This document shows positions 11,919 to 23,613 of a stretch of DNA of 64,000 nucleotides, one piece after another (positions within the stretch are counted from its first letter, which is position 1; each line of letters starts with the position of its first letter). The notes under the pieces are model-generated. The model did no database searches. It was not told the origin of the DNA and worked only from the letters and a program-made list of their open reading frames with translations. Source of the stretch: Gossypium raimondii (lineage: Eukaryota; Streptophyta; Magnoliopsida; Malvales; Malvaceae); NCBI RefSeq assembly GCF_025698545.1, contig NC_068571.1, positions 50,315,733 to 50,379,732 on the forward strand, written 5' to 3'. The translations under genes and the position numbers were made by a program.

Positions 11919-12629
11919 AAAATTAAGCAAAGTTCGTAATCATTCCATAAATGCACAACAATTAAAGTCGCAATATAGAATGAAACTATTAATCTGAATT
12001 TCAACATCAAACTTTTATCAGTCTTCATATTATCTTCATTTTTTCACTTCTAGTGGTGAGAATAATTATTATGACTATCACTTTTTACTATTATAGAGCA
12101 ACTTACCACATATCGAGCAAAAAGAAGTGCATATTTTAATTAATCAATAGCATATTTACAATACTTCTCGAAGCCTATATTTATGGATATATGAAGTATA
12201 AATAATATAAAATTCTACTTCGATAAACATTAGAGTCTTGATATATGCCAAACTTCTTATCCTGAAAAAATTCACTTCTATAATAATAAAATATTTGTAA
12301 CACTATCAATATAAACACGTAATAACGAAACTTTTATAATATATCTTTTACACATTAAATATTTTTACATCACATTTTAAAATTCATTTTCTATCATATG
12401 TTCAATATTTAATTTATTACTTAAAATATTCTTTTAATATAATATAAAAATTAATAAATTAATATAAATTTTAAATAATTAAATAAAATATTAAGTATTT
12501 TCAATTATTGAATTTAAATATATTTTGATAATTAAATTAATTAAAATTATTTTAAACTAATTCGTAATAATATATAAAGTAATGAAGGAAACCAATATCT
12601 AAAGAAAAAAAATTTTATAGCATAGAGTA
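10191..12629. other. AT-rich intergenic DNA
   Basis: Nothing is recognised apart from the AT microsatellite at 11869-11912. The 142-codon ORF at 10936-11364 is lysine- and serine-rich translation of simple sequence, with no domain and no sensible gene context. Confidence 0.5.
11869..11912. repeat. (AT)n microsatellite
   Basis: About 22 AT units. Confidence 0.97.
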
Positions 12630-12860
12630 GAGGCGAATCTAGGGGGCTGGTAAGGGCCCCGACCCCTCCTAAAATGGAAAATTGTTATTTAGGCTATTTA
12701 AAAAATTTTAAAATTTTAAATTAGTAAAAATAAAATTACACTTTACCTCCCAAAATTATAAAAATTCGATTTAATCCTTTAAAAATTATAAAGTAATAGA
12801 TTATAAAAAATTAAAATTTCATTCTCCCTAAAATATTGTTCTGGCTTTGCTCCTAGCATA
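12630..12860 (+). mobile_element. MITE-like repeat, GGGGCTGG family (copy 2)
   Basis: It starts TAGAGGCGAATCTAGGGGGC and shares the blocks GGGCTGG-AAGGGCCCCGACCCC, AAAATGGAAA, ATTTAGGC, AAATTACACTTTACC and TTCGATTTAATCCTT with the copies at 6190 and 22783. Its right end is shortened. Confidence 0.65.
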
Positions 12861-13640
12861 GAAGAAAAATAAAACTTTTCCTTATTGTAGAGCTTTGTAG
12901 TCTCTTCGACCGGTGAAGATATTATTTTTAGGTGTTTATTTTGCACCCTTTTAAGAGAACTTAAAGAGGTCCACCGAGTTCAATAAAAGATAAAAGGTCA
13001 TGTGCTTGAATTCTATTGAGATTAAATTGCTAAAAATATTTCCTTAATTGAATAGGTGCTCTCACTAAACTTCATGAATCCTTTAAGATTTTTACTAAAG
13101 GAGGGAGTAAACGCTCTAAAATTAATATTTTCGACACTTCAATCGATTGTTCAGAAAATAACATTTAAAAGACTTTCCCACCTCAACAAGCCGAAATAGA
13201 GACGTCTTAGGCACCGAAACAGGGGCTTAAACGTTCAATCAAGGTGGAGGCACCCACCATTTCAATCAACATCCTTTGGTTCGGCAATGATATTTGCTCG
13301 CATGTGATGCTATCTCTGCATACAACAAACGCTATCAATTATTGAAAAATATATATGAATCAATACCGGACAAAACACGACAAGTTGACAAGAAACGTTT
13401 CATGTTTATTGTCACAATCCCTGAGAGCTGGAATCCATTTGATAGGGGGAAAAGTCACAGCCCCTTTTCTTCGTATTTATATTTTAGATCACGCGTTTTT
13501 TTTTTAATTATAAAATGTGAATAGTTCATTCTATTGTAAGTTGATTTATTTTAGATACAGTCGGCTATATGTTACTTTATTTTATTTAATTTATTTGATT
13601 ATAATATGAAATTTTATTATTTGGTGAATTATGAAAATAG
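12861..13640. other. Intergenic, unidentified moderately GC-rich segment
   Basis: The segment around 13180-13460 is less AT-rich than its surroundings and holds a 76-codon ORF (13294-13524). No domain is recognised. It may be a decayed element. Confidence 0.35.
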
Positions 13641-13740
13641 AGTAAGATTCGATTCAAATCCAGGCTACATCTGAGACGGTGTGTACTCTGACAATCAAGT
13701 CATTACATGGGGTTTAGAATTTAAGATTACTTAAAAATAT
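13640..13740 (-). mobile_element. SINE-like tRNA-derived fragment
   Basis: Read on the minus strand it runs CCCCATGTAATGACTTGATTG...TAGCCTGGATTTGAATC. This parallels 20310-20395 (minus) with CCCCATGTGATGGCCTGATG...GCCTGAGTTCGAGTC. The order resembles a pol III A box followed by a B box, as in tRNA-derived SINEs. It has no tRNA fold. Confidence 0.45.
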
Positions 13741-14225
13741 ATTGTTAGTGTCAATTACATGGGTAAGAGATGTAACTATAATTGTAAGTGATGGAACAAT
13801 AAAATTCATCATATTTGGTTGGTATTTTTTGATAAAAATTGTTGGAGAATTTTTAATACTTCTGTGAAGGCAAGATATGGAAAATCAAGTCAAACAAAGA
13901 TGTTACGAAGACTTTTAATGTGATTGAAGTTTCCAAATTAGAAGAGATTTGAACTTAAAAGGATGTTCATATCAATATCTCAACCACTTTATTCTATATT
14001 GAAAGTTTAACTGTAAGCAATTTTCAAGGAATTAAATATTCACATTCATTGTATTTGCGCAATCCATTGAACATCTATTTAACAAAAAGACTTGTTTAAG
14101 TTTTTGCATGAGATCAAGAGATCAGTTATCTTGTTCGTATGAGACCTATTTTAGTGCTGAACTGTTGTAAGTAAAATGTTCTTGTTCAATTTACAACTAA
14201 GTTTTCAAGGAGAAAGTCTTAGTGT

Positions 14226-14372
14226 GGGTTTGGATGGGTGATTGGGTGCGGTGCGTTTAGTTTACTTTTTGTCTCACGCTACAGTATCGCTACAGTATCT
14301 AATCTCACCGTCACCGCTGTTTTTACACTAACCGCAGGTAAACGCGCAGCCCATCCAAACTCACCCTTAGTA
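14226..14372. mobile_element. MITE with GTGGGTTTGGATGGG terminal inverted repeat
   Basis: The left end GTGGGTTTGGATGGGTGA matches the right end read backwards (GCCCATCCAAACTCACCC). Inside are GGTGCGTTTAG, a block rich in CTACAGTATC, and AACCGCAGGTAAACGC, which mirrors the left part. Flanks read TTAG on both sides, suggesting a short TTA-type target duplication as in PIF/Harbinger-derived MITEs (inference). Related copies are at 21474-21611 and 8860-9005. Confidence 0.75.
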
Positions 14373-15019
14373 AAGAGACTTAAATCATGTATTGTACTTA
14401 TTGATTCATAGTGAATTACTCTCTAGACAAGGCTTTATAAATGTAAGAAATTTTCGATTTATGTAACCAGCGGTAAGTAAAGTTGAATTTGAACTTTTAA
14501 AAATTGAGAAGGCAAAATCAATGAACTTTTACACATTTTACTAATTTATTCTTATATATTTTTTATTGTTTACTACATAAAAATTGAAACTTATAGTATT
14601 TTATTTTATTGATACATAAATACATTTCTCTAGTAAATTAATCATATATATGTAATATAATGGACACAACATTAAATTGTTGTGTTATTTGAAAGAATAT
14701 ATTAAAATGAGAGAATTTTGATTCATCAATTTTATTTTTAATAAAGAAAGAGAACAAAGCCTAAAACGAGTAAAAAACAGCTTAAAATCTTTGCTCTCCA
14801 CCACTAATTTTATTGTTATTTCATCTTGATTTATGCAAAATAAAAAAAATAGGTAAAAATTTTCAAAATTTCAAATTATTAAAATAAACTAAAATCATTT
14901 GAAGAAGATATGATATCACCCTTACCGACTCAAAATAATTATCATACAAACATCATACTATTATTTTAGAATGTAAAATAATTAAATTTAATGGAACATT
15001 CATGAATGCAATATATTTA

Positions 15020-15540
15020 TGGGTGGGTTATTTGTCTAGGTTCGAAGGTTTGTCTAAAATTTGAAAAGGTTTGGGTAAAAATATTAGGTTCGAGAAATGG
15101 GCTTGGACAAAAAAATTAGGCCTATTTAAAATATGAATTGGACTCGGGCTTAAGCATTTAAAGCCCGAGCTAGGTCAAACCTGTTTTTAAGTTTATAATA
15201 TTTAATATTTACGTTATTTTTATATATTATGTAATTTAGAACATATTAAAAAATTAATTTATACTGAATATATAATACTACTCTAATATAAATATTAAAA
15301 TACTGTTAAAATGACTATAAAAGTTTTAATAAATAAAATATATAAAATTATCAAATATTAAAATAAAATAATATAAACACATATTTTTAAAAATTTTAAA
15401 AATGAGTTTGAATTAATCTTTTGCAAATATGGACAGATTTAGATAATATCTTAAACTCATATTTCAAACCGGGTCGAATTTAAACAAACATAAAATATAT
15501 TAATATAATGATTAGAGCCAACCATCAGCACCTCTAGGAG
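15020..15540 (+). mobile_element. Dispersed repeat, GGGTGG...CACCTCTAGG family (copy 1)
   Basis: It shares ordered blocks with 24580-24975: TTGAA-GGTTTGGGTAAAAATATTAGGTTC, GGACAAAAAAATTA, GTTTAAAATAT-ATTGGACT, TTTTTAAGTTT, TAAAATATAT, ATTTCRGGCY, AAACATAAA and CACCTCTAG. It is non-coding and AT-rich inside, and looks MITE-like. Confidence 0.6.
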
Positions 15541-16058
15541 AGGAGAATGAATTGTATGAAACTATGATTCCACGTCATATCTATCCATTTCCAATAGAAA
15601 AATAATAAATTAGATTTTTCCTCCTGATTTTTAGTATTTTTAGTTAGATTTGAATTCTTTTAAGAGGAAAAAGCTAAAAATTAGGAGAAAAAATTTAATT
15701 TTTCATCATCCTATTAAAAAGAAAAAAGGATAACATAAAATCATAATTTTATATAATCCGAGATGTAAAAATAAGCAACAGTACCGTATTTGCGTCCACT
15801 TAGAGCCCCGCCAATGAACGCATATTTTTCCATTTGACTGAAAACCTGTACATATTTCATTACCCAGAAGCTTACAAAAATAAAACAAAATCCAACTGCT
15901 ACATTATATCATCCATTTTCACTCTCTTCCACTCAATCAGATTCCCTTAAACAGCCACCTCACAAATTTCCTTTAAAAAAGCTACTTCTGGTGCTACACT
16001 TACCCACTGGCTCCTTCCATATCTACAGTTCACTTCTGCTTCTGCCTGCCTGCCTGCA
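15541..16058 (+). promoter_or_regulatory. Upstream region of the hybrid proline-rich protein gene
   Basis: The stretch just before the ATG (15960-16058) is pyrimidine-rich, as expected for a 5' UTR (CTTCTGCTTCTGCCTGCC). CATTATATC at 15902-15910 could serve as a TATA element. No other site can be supported. Confidence 0.35.
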
Positions 16059-16439
16059 ATGGCTTCCTACAAACTCTGTGCCCTCTTTCTGCTCTTCACT
16101 CTTCTTTTCCACTCAACATTCACCACTGCTTGCAATTCATGCAAACCCAAACCTCCACCATGCCCTCCACCAGCAACCCCTGCTTCTTGCCCTAAGGACA
16201 CGTTGAAGCTCGGTGTTTGTGCTGACGTGCTTGGACTTGTCAACGTGATTGTTGGAACCCCTCCTTCCAGCAAATGCTGTGCTTTGCTTCAAGGGTTGGC
16301 TGATTTGGAAGCTGCCCTTTGCCTTTGCACTGCCATTAAAGCCAATGTACTTGGAATCAACCTCAACATCCCAGTTTCTCTTAGTCTAATCCTTAGTGCA
16401 TGTCAGAAGGAGGTTCCTCCAGGCTTCAAATGTGAATAA
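16059..16439 (+). CDS. Hybrid proline-rich protein (14 kDa PRP / DC2.15-like, eight-cysteine motif)
   Basis: An intronless gene for a 126-residue secreted protein. Residues 1-24 are a signal peptide ([10 protein letters not shown], hydrophobic core, cut near FTTA-C). Residues 25-43 are a very short proline-rich linker ([13 protein letters not shown]). Residues 44-126 are the hydrophobic eight-cysteine domain of the LTP/HyPRP superfamily, with cysteines at 44, 54, 73, 74 (the CC pair), 88 and 90 (CLC), 115 and 125. This family makes small cell-wall or apoplast proteins; relatives include carrot DC2.15 and the AZI1/EARLI1 group, linked to development, cold and defence. The length is normal for the group. 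The first ATG of the ORF follows a pyrimidine-rich leader. The specific substrate or ligand is unknown. The nearest gene is more than 7 kb away. Confidence 0.95.
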   Translation: MASYKLCALFLLFTLLFHSTFTTACNSCKPKPPPCPPPATPASCPKDTLKLGVCADVLGLVNVIVGTPPSSKCCALLQGLADLEAALCLCTAIKANVLGINLNIPVSLSLILSACQKEVPPGFKCE

Positions 16440-18950
16440 AAAGGATATATTATCATGTTGCTGGCTAAAGTTTGGTCTAAGTTACTTTCATCATTTCTAG
16501 TGTTTCATGTTGGATATTAGGGTTTTTCTTTTGTCATTCAACAATTGTCGTTGTAATATTTGTTCTAGTTCAATAACTAGGCGTGTGGGTTCAATTACCT
16601 CAGCCTAATGTAATGTTTGATTAATGTTGTTTGTTCTCAATTAATGTCAAGTTTGATTTTGCTTAATTGTTATCATTTCTGGAGGCAGAATTTCATGTTT
16701 GCGAAAACACAATTAATTATCAAATTGGGGGGAGACATTGACTATACCATCAAACTAATTAGGATCTCAATATCAATAAAATGCAAATAATATCTTCTTT
16801 TGAAACTACATAAACAACTTGTAACATGCTTTTTAAGTTGAGGTCCAGCAACAAATAATTTATTATAAATAAATTGAAATTGTTGTCCCCACTATAAATA
16901 ATTTGTGCTAAAAGTATCATAGAGTTTATTATATTAGGAGTCAGATTGCATTTTATCCCTTCTACTCGAAAAATGACAAATTAATCGTTCTACGTTAGAT
17001 CGAAGAGCCAATTGGTTCTTTTTGTTAAAATATTCATCCGTTTGTACTGTTATAAAAATTGACATATATAATTGAAGAAATAACCAAACAATGACATGTG
17101 ACGTGCCACATGTACCTCATGCTGATATACATGAACCAGTTTTTAACATTAGAAATGAATGGTTTTCTTAACAAAAAGATCAATTTATTTATTTTTTGAA
17201 TAAAAAGAGAAAAATGCAATCCAACTTTCAATATAAAAGTCTTTATAATACTTTTACCAATAATTTGCAGTGTGAAATTTAAGTTATATAATTTAGAGTT
17301 AATTTTTTAGTTTTTCTAAACATGCAATTTTTAATGGCTTAGTCAAAAGAAAGACTCCATATTTTGCAAAGCAAAGGACGTACGACAAAACAAAAGTAAT
17401 TACTACATTTTTCTATTCTTTTCTGATAGCATTATACAAAAAATTATCTAATATATTTAGTTTTGCAATTATAAAATAAAATTTGAATAATTATATATGT
17501 TATTTATACTCCATTTCTAACCTATAAATAGGAGGATAATGTGTTTCTGTATACTTGAATCCCTATCATCTTGTATTGATAATAATACACATGCAAGACT
17601 CAACCAGCTTGTAATTGTAAAACTTTAAATGGGTAAGGATTGATGGTTATATGACCATTCAACTTGACAATGAAAGGAAGCTATTTGAGTGGTGGATACA
17701 TAGTTTGGAGAGATGCATGTCGATCATAGGTTTTCCGAATACATGTGATATATATATATGGGACCTTTGTTTCATTATATTCATATTAATGTTATATAAT
17801 GAAATTTTATTTTAAATTTTATAAAATTAATAAAATAATTTACCTTTAGTGGCTACAAATGACACAACTTACCTAACATGTCTCACTAAAACTAGTTCCA
17901 CATATAGAACATATATCATAACTAAAAATGGAAATAAGCAGTCATATTTACATTATATATATATACACTTTTGGCACTCTCGTTTGAAGTATTTATTTAT
18001 AATTTGGGTAAATTCTTCTTTTACTCCATGCTTTTTAAATGATATTAGATCATTTATTTTAAACATTACGTAATTATTGTATGTTTAATTATTACAATTT
18101 ATAAGATTTTTAAAATTAATCTTAATTATTGTATGCTTTTTTAATTTATTTTAACAGTTGTTGACATTTCTATTATTATAATGGTTGAGACACAATAAGT
18201 TGAAACAGTGCCAATTGTAGACTATTACCGAAGTGGTTATGCGTTGTTTTATTGAAGATATTTTTGGTCCATCTATGAAAACCAATCTTTGGCATTTGAA
18301 GATTGGATTGAATTCGTGTGAATCAATTAAGCCCTTGAAATGTGGAGATGTGATCGAGATGGTGCTGTTGATTTTGGAGACTATATCTTCGAGTGACTTT
18401 ATTTTGATTGTCATTGATGTAATAGCTATTTTCAAGGAGTTACTTTGTATCCACTTAGATTCTATTGTTAGCAAGTTAGAATAATTGATATATGTTTGGA
18501 GGCTTGTATAGGTTCTGTAGGAGAGCTTATTGGGTGCATTCTAATATGTTCATTGTGGAACTATCTTGTGAGAGAGTGCAAACTATTATTGTAAACATTG
18601 TAGAGTATTTATTGCCTAAATTCTCAAGGGGGATTTGGAGCTGAGTGCTCTAGTCTTTAGCTATAAAGGTGAGATCTCTATGATTGGAGAATAATAGAAT
18701 GTGAACAAATTGTTTTATTGTGGATAAAATATATATTGGTTAGTTCAAATATTTGATAATAATAAAGATTATTGAAAATTATTAAATACTTAATTAAAAT
18801 ATTTGTAATAATAAAAATTATTGAAAATATTTAAATATATTAATATTATCTTTTATTTAAAAATGTAATATTGAAAAGTAACTTTTATTTCCAAGAAAGT
18901 GTTGAATGTAATACTAAATGTGTTAATGTTGTTAAACTGTAAAATTCTAA
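16440..18950. other. Intergenic; 3' region of the PRP gene, then AT-rich DNA
   Basis: 16440-16700 is presumably the 3' UTR and terminator of the PRP gene. CCTATAAATAGG at 17521-17532 is a strong TATA-like motif, but no ORF follows it and it may belong to an old LTR. The overlapping 107- and 83-codon ORFs near 18151-18484 show no domain. Confidence 0.4.
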
Positions 18951-18954
18951 TAAA

Positions 18955-20050
18955 TTAGGATCTATCATGTCGATTATTAAGATAAAAAATTAGATGCGGA
19001 AATGTATATAAACATATTGATATGTTGAAATATTCAAGTCTTGTTGTTTTGATCTTCCAAATTAGCACAAAATTATTTTAGAGAAGGTAACTCTCTCTTT
19101 ATTGAATATGGGATGTCAAATAAGTTACATATGTCTAATTTGGGGACTATAACCGTAATTTAATACTTTTGCACATTAATCTTGATTTCTAATCAGCCCA
19201 CCATCAATGAGAAATTAGTGACTAGAGTATCTATATATATTTGATCCATGATTTATTGAATAACTAAAGCATAATAAGCCTCAACTATATTAGCTCACTT
19301 TTAATTTAGGTTAACTTGTTATGATAGTAAATAATAACATGTAATTATTCTTATAATATACATGAGACGTCCATATTATCCAACAATCTCCCACTTGGAC
19401 CACATATATATACTAATTATCTTTTAATTACATGTCATTATTAAGCCTTACAAGCTTAAAATTTTATTATCATAATCAAAAGTTATTCGAACAATTTCAT
19501 CCATTAATTATGTTAAGATAGAACCAATGCAACTTTCATTACATATATCGTAACTAAATTCATCCATGATCACATATATTAACACAACTAAATGAAATAG
19601 ATCAAGTATGGATGTGTAACATGGAAATTACATGTAAAGTGATCTAAACATGTCTATTTTCAACTGGTCCTCCTTAAACCTTAATGACATCAAACCTTAC
19701 CAAAATTAGAGTGTGAATATATCAAATAAACTTTATTTTTGCAGAGAATAACCTTAAAATATTTGCAAATTGAAAATTTGTCTATGATAGAAAAACATTT
19801 AAAATTACAAACTTCCACTGAAATCGAATATTCCTAAATGACATCACACTTATATGAGCAGTGTGCTTATAAAAAAAACCTTGAGTAGTAGACCTTTAGT
19901 AAGTGGATCCATAACCATGGAGTTTGTCCCAAAATGCTTTATAGATACCTAACCACTCTGAACTTTCTTTAACAACCAAGAATTTAAAGTTTATGTGTTT
20001 TGAATTTGATTACTTCAGATGTTATTAAAATAAAAGCAACTACCATTTAT
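18955..20050 (-). mobile_element. Ty1/copia retrotransposon tail (RNase H end, purine tract, LTR)
   Basis: Read on the minus strand, 19830-20015 contains pieces of a copia polyprotein C-terminus: FLVVKESSEWL, IKHFGTNSM, MDPLTKGLLLKV and, in another frame, YKHTAHISVMSF. The DPLTKGL and EHTAHMG motifs are hallmarks of this region. Further along, the purine tract AAGTGGGAGATTG (about 19383-19395) is followed directly by the LTR start TGTTGGATAATATGG (sense start at 19385). The LTR runs toward about 18955. Frameshifts and stops show it is dead, and no 5' half was found. Confidence 0.75.
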
Positions 20051-20300
20051 TGTCAGAATTTGCACCCTAGTTACAAAATTTTGTACTCATATTCCATCAA
20101 AATTGAAGTTTATATACTAAATGATCTCTAACTTATCAAACCTCTAAAATGTGAGCATGCAATATTTTGTTTTTTGAAAATAATATATGAATCGCTTGAA
20201 TGCTTTCCAAAGATCCATACCCAAATTGCGCAAATGTCTACACAACCTTTTGCATTTCCTATTTCCTCTCAACAAAGTCGACTTCAAGATTCGAACTTGA
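20051..20300. other. Intergenic, possibly further copia remnant
   Basis: No clear signal is seen. Confidence 0.3.
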
Positions 20301-20309
20301 TTTAAATGA

Positions 20310-20400
20310 ACAACAAATGCGACTAGCGCGACTCGAACTCAGGCCATACTTGGAGCAATGAACGCCCTTGACCATCAGGCCATCACATGGGGTTCAATTA
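20310..20400 (-). mobile_element. SINE-like tRNA-derived fragment
   Basis: The minus strand reads CCCCATGTGATGGCCTGATG, then GGTCAAGGGCGTTCATTGCT, then GCCTGAGTTCGAGTCGCGC. The last part has the B-box consensus GTTCGANTC and the first part resembles an A box. A related copy is at 13640-13740. Confidence 0.55.
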
Positions 20401-21470
20401 AGCTTTTTTTTTTTTAAAGTCTATTAATAGATATTTATATATTTAATTTAGGGTGTCTTTGATAAACTAAAAATTTAAGTGCTGAAATATTAAGTACTGA
20501 ATTTTTATTGCTAAATTTTATAAGGGCTAGTTTTAAATTAAAAATTATTTGGTAAATTAGTAAATATAAGTATTGAATATAATTATGTTGTTTGAGAAAA
20601 TAAATATTAATTTTTTAATTTTAATCTTATTGATATAATATTTTATATTATTTTAGATAACTTTGGATGAAATATAAATATATTAATTTAAATATTTTAT
20701 TTAAGAAAAGATAATTTATTTCAATTTTAATAAAATAAAATCAACTTATGTTAAAACTTTAACCAAACGTGGTAAAAGACATGTATTACATAAATTTAAA
20801 ATGTCTACCCAACATTGTGATAATTATTCATTATGTATTAAGGAGCCAATTTAATACTTACCTAAGCTTTTCCTTATGTTATTACCTAAGTAATCAGACG
20901 AGGCATAAGTAATAAGTAGTTAACTTACCTACTTATTTTTTGTTAAAATTTTTATATTAAATAAAAATAAAATATTAAAAACATTAATTTTAATAAAATA
21001 AAAAAATCCAGTGGTTTATCAAACACTTATAGAAATATAATTATATTATAGATACTTATAGAAATAGATATAGATAAAGATATAAAAAAAAAATCTTGAC
21101 ATTTACTAGATGTTTTGTTTTGATGACATAATAATATGGTAGTATAATAAAAATTAGAAAGCAAAAAGTATGGCCGAAAGGTGAAGAAGGGTTTGATGGT
21201 TTGATAAATGGGTTATGAGAGGTGACAACAAGTCCACATGAAGTACTACGTCATGGGCTCAGAGCAGTTATACATATGTATATTTTCCCCACCCATCTGC
21301 CCACACGTACCATCCCTTTCATTTGCGAAACGCCCGAGGGACCTTCTGATGCAAACCGCAACGCACGCCCTTTCAGCATGTTAAATGTTTAAATTTTTTT
21401 TTTTGTGTATTATGATTGAGTTTTTGTTGATCTATTTTGAGTCAGTATTCAATTGGTTTGTGATGTTAAT
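20401..21470. other. AT-rich intergenic DNA
   Basis: No gene, RNA or defined repeat is recognised. Confidence 0.5.
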
Positions 21471-21473
21471 TTA

Positions 21474-21611
21474 GGGTGGGTTTTGATGGACAGTGCGTTT
21501 ACTTGAAGTTAGTGTAAAAATAATGGTGACTGTAAAATTAAATACTGTAACAAGAGATAAAAAAAAACTAAACACACTGTATCGCACCTCATTATCTATC
21601 CAAATCCACCA
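21474..21611. mobile_element. MITE copy, GGTGGG...CCACC family
   Basis: It begins GGGTGGGTTTTGATGGACAG and ends ATCTATCCAAATCCACC. Inside are GTGCGTTTACTTG, GTTAGTGTAAAAATAATGG, ACTGTAAAATTAAATACTGT and CACACTGTATCGCACC. It matches the copy at 14226 in order and ends. Confidence 0.7.
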
Positions 21612-21809
21612 TTAATCAGAAATTTAATATATGTGTATAGAGTAAATGATTTGACATGATTGGTTACAAGTTCAATATATGCAATAAGAAGATTAGACTC
21701 TTTTGTTTTTTAGTTTACAAGGACAATCATAAGTATGTGTATTGGGACAATCATAAGGACAATAACAAATTATATATACATTGGGATAAGCTATAATTAG
21801 AATCAAATC

Positions 21810-21915
21810 GACACAAGGCACAATTAGATTGAACTCAAAGTTTGATTTATTGATCGGGTGTTCATTTATCTTATGAATAGCCTAGGTTCGAACTTCAAAT
21901 CATCATTGTAAAAAA
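21810..21915 (+). mobile_element. Possible SINE-like fragment
   Basis: TTTATTGATCGGGTGTTCAT followed by AATAGCCTAGGTTCGAACTT has a B-box-like GGTTCGAAC at A-to-B spacing typical of tRNA-derived SINEs. The evidence is weak. Confidence 0.3.
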
Positions 21916-22459
21916 AGAAGAAGCACAATACCAAAATATAACCAAAACTAAATCATAACAAATCTAGATAGTTACCACATTCGATGAGACATTAAAAAAA
22001 AGTACGAGAAAACATTTAGGGATAAATCTCAAAATTATACATAAATTTTTATTCAATGTACTATTTGATACATGAACTTTGATTTAATCATACACATTTA
22101 AATAAATACATTAATTTATTTTTATAGTGGATAAATATAATTATTTGTGTATGCAATATATAAATATAAAACGATGCTATATCAATAATTGTGTTAATAC
22201 TTTGTGAGAATTTGATTAAATTAAAATTTCATGTATAAAATTACACATTGGGCCAAAGTTCATGTATAACTTTTGACATTTATCCCAAACATTTATTAAT
22301 GAGTCATAGCCAATAAATCCTAATATATCCCTGGTGGGGCTTAAAACTCAAAAATATTTTTATATAATCAATGTATCCTTCATATTTGTCTTACAGTCTA
22401 TGAAGACTAATCATTTTCGAGTTCATGATTGTTCTTTCCAACAATATCATTTAAAAAAA

Positions 22460-22690
22460 AAAATTTAGGGAGGCCAAAATTGAATTATAAAATTTTGAGG
22501 TGTCAAAATATTAATTTATGATTTCATTATTTTTGAAAGGACTAAATAGATTTTTTTTTCATTTTTGGGGGAGAAGTACAATTTGACTTATATTAATTTA
22601 TAATTTAATCATTTACAAGGGACTTTTAGGGTCAAGGACCCTACATACCCCTTGTATTCACCTTTTTTCTAGGGTTCGACCTTAAATTTT
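22460..22690 (-). mobile_element. MITE-like repeat, GGGGCTGG family (reverse copy, eroded)
   Basis: Read in reverse it shows the same blocks as 22783-23040, with AGGGAGGCCAAAATTGAATT at one end and AAGGGACTTTTAGGGTC near the other. The two copies lie head to tail in opposite orientation only about 90 bp apart. Confidence 0.45.
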
Positions 22691-22782
22691 CCCCTTAGAA
22701 CCATTGCACCTATTAATAAGCCCAAAATAAATCTTGAAAAGAAGCTAAGATTGTAAGTTGTAAGATTAGAACCTGGGTAGGG

Positions 22783-23041
22783 GCGACCAGGGGGCTGGCA
22801 GGGACCCTGGCCCCCTAAAATGAAGTTCTTTTTCATTTAGGCTCTTTGAAATTTTTAAAAATTTAAATTAGTAAAGATAAAATTGCACTTTGTCGCCCCT
22901 TAAAAATGATAAAAATTTGATTTAGTCCTTTAAAAATTATAAATATAGAGGCTATTAAAATGGTCAAACTGTATTTTTATTATCGTAAAAATTATAATTT
23001 TAATTTTGCCCCCTAAAAATTTTTCTAATTTCGCCCCTATA
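22783..23041 (+). mobile_element. MITE, TAGGGGCGA terminal inverted repeats (best copy)
   Basis: It starts TAGGGGCGACCAGGGGGC and ends TCTAATTTCGCCCCTAT, giving a 9-bp terminal inverted repeat TAGGGGCGA/TCGCCCCTA. Flanking ACCTGGG on the left and ACCTGAG on the right look like a 7-8 bp target duplication with one change, which would fit a hAT-type element (inference). It is about 255 bp and has no coding capacity. The 113- and 65-codon ORFs across it are spurious. Confidence 0.75.
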
Positions 23042-23477
23042 CCTGAGCCATTGAGGACCCAAGGGCATACCATTTCATTTCTCATTGACAAAATTAGAAC
23101 AAATTTAAATTTATATAGTGTAAACATATCTAATCTAAAATCAGTAACAAATCAAGAAAATTACTTAAAGATCATATCATTTTACAATTTTAAGCTCCAA
23201 AAGTTAAAGCCATTCATATTGCATCTCATACGTTACTGTAAGTATAATACAAATGGAATAGCCTTTGAAAATGAAGGGTTCTCTTTATGTATATATATGT
23301 GTGTGTATATATTCAGTTTTCACATCACAATAATACTACTCGGCTAGCCCTCTGCCTATCATTTCTCCCACTTTCACTTCTTCTCTCTTCTCTTCTCTTC
23401 TCTTCTCTTGCCTTTCATCTACCAAGTTCTTCTCAATCTGAGATATGGTTAGGTGGTCAGATGCTTGCATGCAGCAG
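23042..23477 (+). promoter_or_regulatory. Probable promoter and leader of MIR396
   Basis: A run of TATATATA-like sequence at 23288-23312 lies about 190 bp before the precursor. It is followed by a pyrimidine-rich leader with a TCTCT microsatellite (about 23378-23409), typical of plant 5' leaders. The transcription start cannot be fixed from sequence. Confidence 0.4.
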
Positions 23478-23613
23478 CTATGGTTCTCTTTGTGGTTTTC
23501 CACAGCTTTCTTGAACTGTATCAAGAAAAAAAGCTAAAGCATTTCACCATGCAACAGTACTGAAATCAAACACAGTTCAAAAAATCTGTGGAAAATTACT
23601 GAGAGGATCTTCT
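23478..23613 (+). ncRNA. MIR396: MIR396 microRNA precursor
   Basis: Positions 23498-23518 (start TTCCACAGC, end TTGAACTG) give the 21 bases of plant miR396a, as far as I recall that sequence, without mismatch. The opposite arm at 23573-23593 (CAGTTCAAAAAATCTGTGG...) pairs with it at 19 of 21 positions, so the predicted miR396* is 23575-23595. Pairing continues outward: GGTTCTCTTTGTGGTTT on the 5' side matches the reverse of 23594-23613 with a few mismatches. The loop is about 54 bases. In plants miR396 targets GRF growth-regulating transcription factors and so limits cell proliferation in leaves; no target is in this window. Confidence 0.93.

Noticed and set aside
17521-17532. CCTATAAATAGG as a gene promoter
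   Set aside because: A good TATA box by sequence, but no ORF or RNA gene follows. It may be an LTR relic.
18151-18484. Overlapping 107- and 83-codon ORFs on opposite strands
   Set aside because: Neither shows a domain or a gene-like context. Mutual overlap suggests chance.
20310-20400. Possible tRNA gene
   Set aside because: A- and B-box-like words are present but no cloverleaf or acceptor stem can be formed, so SINE-like origin is preferred.
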